This document shows positions 57,057 through 64,000 of a stretch of 64,000 nucleotides of DNA, one piece after another; the stretch's first letter is position 1, and every line of letters begins with the position of its first letter. The DNA comes from Salvator merianae (taxonomy: Eukaryota > Chordata > Lepidosauria > Squamata > Teiidae): assembly GCA_003586115.2 (NCBI GenBank), contig QVOM02000025.1, forward strand, positions 85,625,521 to 85,689,520, in the 5' to 3' direction. Under the pieces are notes generated by a model. It had not been told where the DNA came from. It saw nothing but the letters and a program-made list of their open reading frames with translations, and ran no database searches. The position numbers and the translations under genes were made by a program.

Positions 57057-57365
57057 AGCCCTTTTCACACTTTCCACTTTGGAATGTTCGGCTGGAACAG
57101 CCCGGAAATGGGCGTCCACCATTCATAGTGTGAATGCTACCTGCCCACCATGACAGTGGACACAGAAATGCATGGCCACTGCCTTGGTGACCAGCTGCAT
57201 GGTGCGCAACTGAGCAGCCACAGTCATGCCACGGCCTGCAGTGTTCAAGCCAGGAAGTAGGTGTGAATACTGCATACCAGGAGCAACCCAGCTGCGTCCA
57301 GTGCTGATGCTAACTACAATGTTGTTGCCAACAGCTAGTAGCCATCAGGAGCAACTGCAGATACT
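57057..57365. mobile_element. Harbinger-like element, left part
   Basis: CCCTTTTCACACTTTCCAC terminus and GGGCGTCCACCATTCATAG body; the right end is cut off before a CR1-like insertion. Confidence 0.6.
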
Positions 57366-57439
57366 CCAGTTATATCATTAACAGCTTTGCTTGGATGTTG
57401 TGCTGTTGAATATTGTATAATTCCCATTGGCAGACAATA

Positions 57440-58205
57440 TGATTGCCTTCTTTATAGGCTCTCGAACAAACTCATCAGTAAACATGTCCTGTCCTGGATT
57501 GGAAACTGGCTAAAGGACAGGAAACAGAGAGTAGTAATAAATGGACACTACTCAGAATGAAAGGAAGTAAAAAGTCGGTTCAGTATTGAGACTGGTGCTT
57601 TTTGATTTATTCATAAATGATTTAGAAGTAGGGGAAAGCTGTGAGATAACAAACTTTGCTGATAATACTAAATAGTTCAGTGTTGTAAAAACGGAAAGAG
57701 ACTATGAAGAGCTCCAGAAGGACACTGGGTGAGTGGGCAACTAAATGGCAAATGTGCTTCAATCTTATTAAGTGCGAAGTGATGCACACTGGAGCACAGA
57801 ACTTAAACTACACCTATAAACTGATGGGAGGTGAGCTTTCTGTGACAGATCAAGAAGGGGATCTTGGGGTTCTGGTGGACTGCTCAGTGAAGGTCTCGAC
57901 CCAGTGCACAGCAGCAGTGCAAAAAGCAAATTCAATGTTAAGGGCAACCAGCCTGGATGGCTTTCAGAAGAAGTCGGAAAATGGTTTATCAATGGCTAAT
58001 AGAATAGACTCCTAGGTACTGCAGGCAGGAAAGACAGGCAGAATGTCTCTAAAAGCCATTAGCAGTGAATTAAGAGCAGGTGAAGGTTTTGCCTTTTATT
58101 CTGCTTGAGATGCCCAGAAGCAATTGGTGGGCCACTGTGTGAGACAAGATGCTGAACTATATGGACTGTGGCCCGGTCCAGCAGGGCTCCTTTTATGTCC
58201 TTATA
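57440..58205 (+). mobile_element. CR1-like LINE, RT fragment plus 3' end
   Basis: FIHKFISKHVLSWIGNWLKD-like codons, FINDLEVGESCEITNFADNTK (RT motif C, FADN), WQMCFNLIKCEVMH, then the 3' UTR ending GGCCCGGTCCAGCAGGGCTCC and TATGTCCTTAT. Internal deletion near 57945. Confidence 0.87.
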
Positions 58206-58433
58206 GTGTTTGCTTTTGTCTTGGTACAAAGCCAGAATTCTTTTCCATATTATGTTTTTCTTTTCTTTCTTTTTTTCAGTGCTAGTATTAAGCAGGCAAC
58301 TGCTGAGTGCAGAAAATTATTTAAAACAAATAATAAAAGCATGGAGAGGATAGTTTAAGACCACTTTGCAGACTGCACTGAAGGTGTGCTCTAAGGTATT
58401 ACATCCCTGCCCATGCTGCAGTCTTTATTCTAA

Positions 58434-58469
<36 letters not shown>

Positions 58470-58874
58470 TATGGCAATACTTCTCACTATAAAATGATTA
58501 TTAAGAACTTCTAATCTCCATCCTGCCAGGCAGTAAGGATGTTAAACATGATAATAAGTAGCAAAGCAGCTTGAAGACAGAAGGAAAATGTTCCTTATGA
58601 CAGCAACAAGACTCACATTGGCAGACATTAGGTAAAGGGTAAAAACGACTTCCACTTAAAAACATTTTTTCCCTTTGCAGGAAATTTCAAAGCAAAAGAT
58701 CCCCAGTGCAGATTTTTAGAAAGGATGTTGGGAGACTCAAAAATACATTTCACAGTTCCATTAAAAAAACAAAGCAAAGCAGCAGAGAGAATAAGGTTTA
58801 AGTTGTAGAGGGAAATGCTTTTGGTAATTTTAAGGTATATGCTGACAGAGGACCCCCAAATGCATACATTGTAA
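58206..58874. other. Intronic sequence with (CA)n
   Basis: A (CA)n run of about 14 units at 58438-58466, then short TA. Nothing else recognised. Confidence 0.7.
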
Positions 58875-59065
58875 CAGCAGCGGTGCGTGCCTTTAAGTGC
58901 GGGTGTTCGCTTGCTCGTCATCGCCATTCGTGGGGCCACCGGGCCACCGTAGTGACGCAGCAGGTCACCTAGCAACCTGCTGCATCACTATGGTGGCCCG
59001 GTGGCCCCACGAACAGTGATGGCGAGCGAGCGAACACCCGCACTTAAAGGCACGCACTGCCACTG
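58875..59065. mobile_element. Palindromic hAT-like MITE, copy 11
   Basis: CAGCAGCGGTGCGTGCCTTT / AAAGGCACGCACTGCCACTG, duplication cattgtaa / cagtgtaa (7 of 8). Arms almost identical, centre CAGCAGGTCACCTAGCAACC. Variant subfamily with copy 9; it sits about 250 bp from the CpG-rich block. Confidence 0.92.
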
Positions 59066-59524
59066 CAGTGTAATAAAGAAAGAAAAAGCCAAATGTGGCA
59101 GCCAATTATGAATTCTCTAATGCCTCTTCTTTCCTTTCTGCCCCATTGACAAAAAGTTAGGATCACTTAATGATCATCCTGGCAAAGAGGGCTCTCTTCT
59201 TCATTCAGTGTGTCTAATGCACAAAGAAAGGTCCTAAATACCTAAAAAAAAAGTCTTCTGAATACCCCATAAAGTATTTTCAGAAGAGGCACTTCGAACT
59301 CCTGTGCACCCATCAGAAACACACTGAGGCCGCGGTCGGACATCGTCAATGTAATCCGTATAGAAGAGTACACGCAGTGAATTCATCTTCTGGTCATTCC
59401 CACAGTTACATTTTAACACGGAGTCAATTCGTACTTGCTCGTTCCCACACTGATATTTCCCGTGCTTGGCAGTACCCTTTCTGCCTCCACCCCTCATCAA
59501 ATTCTCCTCCCTATGCAGTCAGCG

Positions 59525-59570
59525 ATTGGCTGCAGTCCCAACGTTCAAACCTTGACGTCACAGGGGCGGG
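59525..59570. promoter_or_regulatory. Inverted CCAAT box, full CRE and GC box cluster
   Basis: ATTGG (CCAAT on minus) is at 59525-59529, the palindromic CRE TGACGTCA at 59553-59560 and GGGGCGGG (Sp1-type) at 59563-59570. Their 46-bp span is typical of TATA-less vertebrate promoters responsive to CREB/ATF, NF-Y and Sp factors. The motifs are seen directly; their activity is inferred. Confidence 0.6.
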
Positions 59571-59730
59571 AAAGTCAAGCTCCGCTCTCTGCATGTCCCC
59601 ACTGCTGCCTCAGAACATGGATTCACTTGGCAGCGTTACTAGGCATTCGCCCTTTGCTCCTCCCTGCAGCCTCTGTCTACCGAAGCAGAACTTAAAAACT
59701 ATGTTCACTTTAAAACTATGAACTTTAAAA

Positions 59731-59826
59731 AACTAAGCTTTTGAAATGCGCAGTTCTGCTATCCTGCTGTTTCACTTTAACTAAGCTTTTGAAATGCGCA
59801 GTTCTGCTATCCTGCTGATTCACTTT
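59731..59826. repeat. 48-bp tandem duplication inside the CpG-rich block
   Basis: Two head-to-tail 48-bp units (59731-59778, 59779-59826) start AACTAAGCTTTTGAAATGCG and differ by one base (TGTTTCAC / TGATTCAC). This is a recent duplication; each unit carries ATGCGCAG, so it doubles any binding site present. Confidence 0.9.
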
Positions 59827-60450
59827 AGCGCAACTGCGCAATTTAAAAGTAGCGGGAGAGGTCCCTAACAAAGGGAAAAAGTGGGGAGGGAACGTGGGGG
59901 GGCTCGACTATTTTTAACTGTGTGCTGACCAGGCAAAACTCCAAACAGGCGCAGTTTATTTTTTCCTTTAAAGAGCAGACGGAAGTGGAGAAAGCCTTTA
60001 ATTTCTTCCTGGCAGGACCGCAGCTTAGCGAAGAAGGAGGACGATTTCTTTTCCCCTGGCAGCGAGGGAAGGGGGGATAATGGAGGCAGAGGAAACTAAT
60101 GTGCTTCCTGCCCACCCACAAAGTCTGTCATTGGACGGCACAAAATGGGGATCCCTCCCTCTGCACGCCCCCCAAAACAGTACGGCCCCTCTCAAATAAT
60201 CGCTTTCCCCGTGCCCACAGCACAAAGTAAAGCGCACTAGCGATCTGGAACGGCTTGAGAGTTGATTAAATCCGAAGACAAAGTAATCCGGATTTCGCCA
60301 ATTTAATCCATAAAAATTACGGAACGGCAAGATCATGTCAGGACAGCGGGAACTGAAGACGGCCTGTAAACTGATTAAATGCCGTGCTGGAATGCAGCCT
60401 GAGACAATTCGGAGGGCAGGAAAGTCCCACACATATTGTGTCGTCAACTA

Positions 60451-60912
60451 TAAGGAATGAACAACTTGGCAAGGTCTCTTTCTAAAAAACAAAACAAAAC
60501 AAAAAAGGAAACCCTATTTGCTGGGAGCGTCCACATATCTTTCCTGTAGCAATCACAGAGCACCAACAGGGCACTGCCATTTTCTAGATATATGCTTTTC
60601 TAACAGTATATTGTTATTCAGACTTCTGGGGAATTTCAGGGCCACTCCTTTCTGCAGGGAAATGGGGTCTCTCTCTTAGCCAGTTGAATGGGGGACTGCT
60701 TATAACTGAGAGCTGAGCATGCTGCACAAACCTGCCTGAAATCTTATAAACCAAGGGTGATTCTATACTATCTGGTACACTGAACCGGCAAGCATATTAG
60801 GAGTTTCCCTTCCCTGCTAGTGTGGTCTAAGGGAAACCCTGCCCTCAGGGGACAGTTTAAAGGGCTATACTGGCCAATACAGAATCATCCCAAGCAAGCA
60901 AGAACAAACAAT
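60451..60912. other. Intronic sequence, nothing recognised
   Basis: (CAAAA)n at about 60486-60505. Otherwise empty. Confidence 0.5.
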
Positions 60913-61304
60913 GGGCCTCTTCACACTTCCCACCATAAAGCAGGATAATTATCCTGTTCTACAGTGGAACAGACCTCACAACATGACCACCGTCTGCACT
61001 GTGACACCTTGGAACAGTCCAGCAGCAGGATACCAGCATTCATAGTGTGAATGCTGGCATCCTGCTGGTGTCCTGTGTCATGGCAGCAGCTGGGAAACTT
61101 CTGGACACTGCCATGTCAACTGGGAATGCTACATTGCTCTGCATTTGCACTCAAAAGCAGGTATAAATGATTTTCTGCTCCATAGCAAGTAGTGATTGGG
61201 AGCACCTGCAGACTGCTCCCAATCACCAGGGCCTCCATGAAATGTGGAAGTATTTCACTAGTGTGCATCCCTGATGCTCACTAGTATCAAGTGTGAAAAG
61301 GCCC
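60913..61304. mobile_element. Harbinger-like element (short-arm form)
   Basis: GGGCCTCTTCACACTTCCC / AGTATCAAGTGTGAAAAGGCCC, 392 bp, flanks aat / agt. Immediately followed by the next element. Confidence 0.78.
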
Positions 61305-61305
61305 A

Positions 61306-61489
61306 GTCCTTTCTGATCTGGGTCTTATTCTGGATTATATCCCAGGATAGGAACTCCAATTCACATGCTAGTGTAGTGTAGACTAAAGCAGGCCCCCTCC
61401 TGGGGCTTTCTGTAGTTTGCACTAACATGTGGATAGCAGTCCCCCATTCTGGGATATAATTCAGAATAAGGCCCAGTGCAGAAAGGGTC
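61306..61489. mobile_element. 180-bp-type palindromic Harbinger-like MITE (copy 3)
   Basis: GTCCTTTCTGATCTGGGTC / GCCCAGTGCAGAAAGGGTC with the family's GATTATATCCCAGGATAGG arms. 184 bp; abuts the previous element with one base between. Confidence 0.83.
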
Positions 61490-62551
61490 TGTTTATCATA
61501 GTTACTCTGATGTGTGCACAGACAGAAATACTGCTACATCTCCAGTAAAGAACTGAAGTCAGACTTGGAACTAAAGAGCTTTTTTAAAAAAATGTTCAGC
61601 CTTCTTTTTTTCCCTTTACAAGTACCTATCACCAATAGATGGTTCCACAGAACAGTTCAATTTCTCATGTGTGTCTCTGCCTTTTTGGATAATGTTGTAG
61701 GAGAAAAAAGGGCCAGTGAAGGTTTTACGGAAGAAAAATCCAGCTAATTACACAGGGCAAGGCAGAAACTGTTTATTGCAGAACAAAGAACATACAACTA
61801 ACTAGAATCAAGGATAACTTCATCAGCTACCAAGGATGGTGGATCTTAAGACTCCTACCCATAAGATTTATCCCTTTATTACTGTGCCATTGCTTTCTAA
61901 GCCACCAAAGCACTCCCCAACATAGAGTTGGGGGAGGATTGTGCAGCTGATACACACAGCTGAAAGCTAAAACCATCCACGCAGCTTCATCCCCTAACAT
62001 ATTATTACCCATCGTATATCCAAAACATTCCTGTGTCTTTTAGTCAGTCATTTATTCAGCAAGTGACAGCTGGACAGATTATCTATCGATCCCACAGCTT
62101 TACTGCCATAACATACCTTTCCTCTTCCCTGTTCTGTCTCCCTCCCAACCTTCATCCAACCTCAGAACATCAGCTTAGAGGATATTACTGTTTATTCACA
62201 GTTCATTCAGAACTTCAATATCCCACAGTTTTATTAGGGCATACATTACTGGGGGTTGACTGGAGGGAGCACGTCGAAAACAATTCGTAATATTTCCTTC
62301 ATGCCAGAAAGCACTGTCACGCTCTTAAAGATATTGCTCTCGTATCCTGAGACTGCTGTTAAGCAGAAATTGCCCGGAGAAGGGAAGCTGAGTCATTGGC
62401 ATTGCCAACAGGTGTAGCACTTCCTTTGCTGCAGAAAGGACAATGGTTCCAGTCATTCCATCCTTTTGACTCATCTGATGCCATCTGTTCATTTTTTGTT
62501 TTTTGTTTTGTTATTATTTTTTTTGCAAACAGGGATGCAGCTTGGAAATTA
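61490..62551. other. Intronic sequence, nothing recognised
   Basis: One kilobase with no supported feature; a T-rich run is near 62495-62522. Confidence 0.5.
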
Positions 62552-63726
62552 AGAGCCCTTCTGCACTCACCTGTGAAGTAGATCAGTGCATGGCCCAGGT
62601 GACTTCTGGTCTTCTCTCTTCTGCCGTCTGGCACGGACTAGAAAGGCCATACCCCCTGCTAGACTGTTCCATCTACACAGGACACACTGTGGTCCGGTCT
62701 AGGAGGTCCAAATTGGCCGCCTAGACTGGGAAGCGGTAGACCTTTATAAAAAAAAGTCTACTGTAGTTCTACTCATGAGTAAACTGGTCCAGGGGGGCAT
62801 GCAGAAGGGTGCACGCCTTCTTGTTCCGGTTTAGCGGGGGGGGGCATTTTGTCAGCACCCAAAATTGTGTTGCTGAAATGGCCCCCCAGGGCTTCAAGCT
62901 CCCACTAGCTTCAGGGCAACGGTGGGAAGGGAGGGGGGGCTGCACTGGGGCTGGACCAGAACGGCAGCCCAAAGTGCAGATAACCTTGTTCTGGGGCAGT
63001 TGAACTGCTCCACCTGGGAACTGTGCTATGAGTACCTCGGACTCTGAGGATGAGGGTGGTTTTCATCCTGAGAGCTGTGTAGATGTTGAGCAGGCAACTC
63101 CAGGTGGCACAGAGCCCAGACAGCTTATCATCATCCCAGAGGACGAAGCACAAACATCGGCAGGAGATGTTTTGGAAACATCAGAGATTCCTGCAAACAT
63201 CCCACCTCCAGCCATAGAAAGAAGAAGGGCCAAACGCAGGACTCAGCTGAGCTTGAGTAAGCAATCCAGCAGAAACCGGCCACACCCAAGCTCACACCTG
63301 GGAGAAGATGATCCTGCAGTATAAACACAACACAGGGACTGCAGCCCAGGCATGGTCAGCAACTGCTTTCCATCCGTGCATCCTGTTACTCTGATCTCCT
63401 GGCTTCTAGAACCTTGACCCTTTGTTTGGACTGTGTTTTGACTTCAGCTTCTCTTAATCCTTGGACTCTGTTTGCTTTGGTGACTACAACCCTGTTTGAA
63501 CTTGGACTGGACTTTGACTACGGCTTCTCTTACTCCTTCGGCTTTGTTTGCTTCTCCACTCCTGCTGCCTCCCTGTTGTGACCCAGACTGTTAATTTAAG
63601 GACATCTCTATTACTGAGGTTTGCCTTGGCCCCTGTTTGCCAGCCTGCCTGGGACATAACAAACTGTTTCACTGGGAACACTTTCAGCTGGAGTGGTTCA
63701 ATCCAGCTAAATGTGGAAATGGCCTA
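62552..63726. mobile_element. Harbinger-like element apparently split by an LTR-like insertion
   Basis: Left GAGCCCTTCTGCACTCACC; diverged right end CCAGCTAAATGTGGAAATGGCC. Family modules (AGGTCCAAATTGGCCGCCTAG, CATGCAGAAGGGTGCACGCC) fill 62650-62985. The middle is foreign. Confidence 0.45.
62990..63660 (+). mobile_element. Possible solo LTR of a Ty3/gypsy-type retrotransposon
   Basis: A short ORF (63028-63324, 98 aa) with an acidic start (MSTSDSEDEGG) and basic end (ERRRAKRRTQLS) is followed by repeated GGACTGTGTTTTGACTTCAG and TTGGACTGGACTTTGACTAC motifs and CCTGCCTGGGACATAAC. This layout resembles LTRs I know from lizard gypsy elements. Boundaries and target duplication are not resolved. 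Confidence 0.35.
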
Positions 63727-64000
63727 AAATCTAACAGGGCTGCAGGATGGAAGGATCCACTTTCTCTTCTTTACTCTACTCTGATTCCAAACTCTGCATA
63801 TCCTTCTACGGGCCTGATATGTTATGGGCAACAAACAGTATTTTCAATGCCGATGAGGTTTTGTATTTAAAATATGTTTAAATCTTAGATGAAATCAATA
63901 ACGAGAACAGTAAGCCTCTAACAGTCTGAAACCTGGGCTCACTTCCCCATTCAACACTTTGTTTTGTTTTAAATGCTGTTAAAACTCAGCATGAGATCCC
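63727..64000. other. Intronic sequence, nothing recognised
   Basis: No supported feature before the window edge. Confidence 0.5.

Larger units (their letters stand above)
59310..60450. promoter_or_regulatory. CpG-rich intronic block, candidate LRRTM1 / truncated-CTNNA2 bidirectional promoter
   Basis: Unlike the AT-rich, CpG-poor intron around it, this 1.1 kb is rich in CpG, carries no recognisable transposon and has clustered promoter elements (59525-59570). It lies about 4 kb upstream of the 81-bp CTNNA2 exon, in the intron expected to hold antisense LRRTM1. In human a bidirectional promoter there drives LRRTM1 and N-terminally truncated CTNNA2 (established knowledge from memory). The geometry fits: LRRTM1 would run rightward on plus and CTNNA2 leftward on minus. 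I could not identify a first exon or splice donor with confidence. Alternatives are an unrelated CpG island or enhancer. Confidence 0.55.
55576..64000 (-). other. CTNNA2: CTNNA2 intron upstream of the 81-bp exon (partial)
   Basis: Its 3' end is the AAACAG acceptor at 55581-55576 and it runs off the right edge. In mammals the LRRTM1 gene is nested antisense in what I believe is this intron; no leucine-rich-repeat coding sequence occurs before 64000. A CpG-rich promoter-like block lies at 59310-60450. Confidence 0.85.

Noticed and set aside
60451..64000. LRRTM1 coding exon inside the window
   Set aside because: No leucine-rich-repeat ORF is present on either strand; if LRRTM1 exists it lies beyond 64000.

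Overview
This is vertebrate nuclear DNA, almost certainly from a squamate reptile (lizard or gecko). The evidence is the mix of CR1 and L2 LINEs, tRNA-derived SINEs ending in CTT repeats, a 5S-rRNA-derived SINE, many non-autonomous DNA transposons, and low gene density. No bacterial or viral gene system is present. The species cannot be fixed from the sequence.

The only coding sequence I can support is two short, consecutive, intact exons of one gene on the minus strand: alpha-N-catenin, CTNNA2. Exon 55495-55575 (81 bp) reads directly into exon 26170-26322 (153 bp). Both are phase 0 with GT/AG splice sites, and together they encode the start of the middle (vinculin-binding) domain. Everything else is intron: the end of a downstream intron (1-26169), a complete 29.2 kb intron (26323-55494) and part of the upstream intron (55576-64000).

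About 4 kb upstream of the 81-bp exon, at 59.3-60.45 kb, the intron becomes CpG-rich and repeat-free. It carries an inverted CCAAT box, a perfect CRE (TGACGTCA) and a GC box within 46 bp. In mammals the matching CTNNA2 intron holds the antisense gene LRRTM1, and a bidirectional promoter there makes LRRTM1 and N-terminally truncated CTNNA2. I propose that this block is the reptile counterpart; LRRTM1 coding sequence would lie beyond 64000.

The rest is transposon-derived. 1-2018: a CR1 LINE on the minus strand with ORF2 nearly intact. 2026-2838: an unusual array of 88-bp tandem units followed by successive hairpins. Throughout: 11 copies of a palindromic hAT-like MITE (TIR CAGYGGC..., 8-bp target duplications) and about 30 copies or fragments of Harbinger-like elements (TIR GGGCCYKTTYGCACTT, 3-bp duplications), many nested. 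Also present: three AT-rich palindromic MITEs, a tandem MITE dimer (47173-47630), L2 and CR1 fragments in both orientations, tRNA SINEs, and a ~1 kb (GAA)n tract with a 200-N assembly gap. The main significance of the window is transposon structure inside a neuronal gene, plus the intronic promoter candidate.
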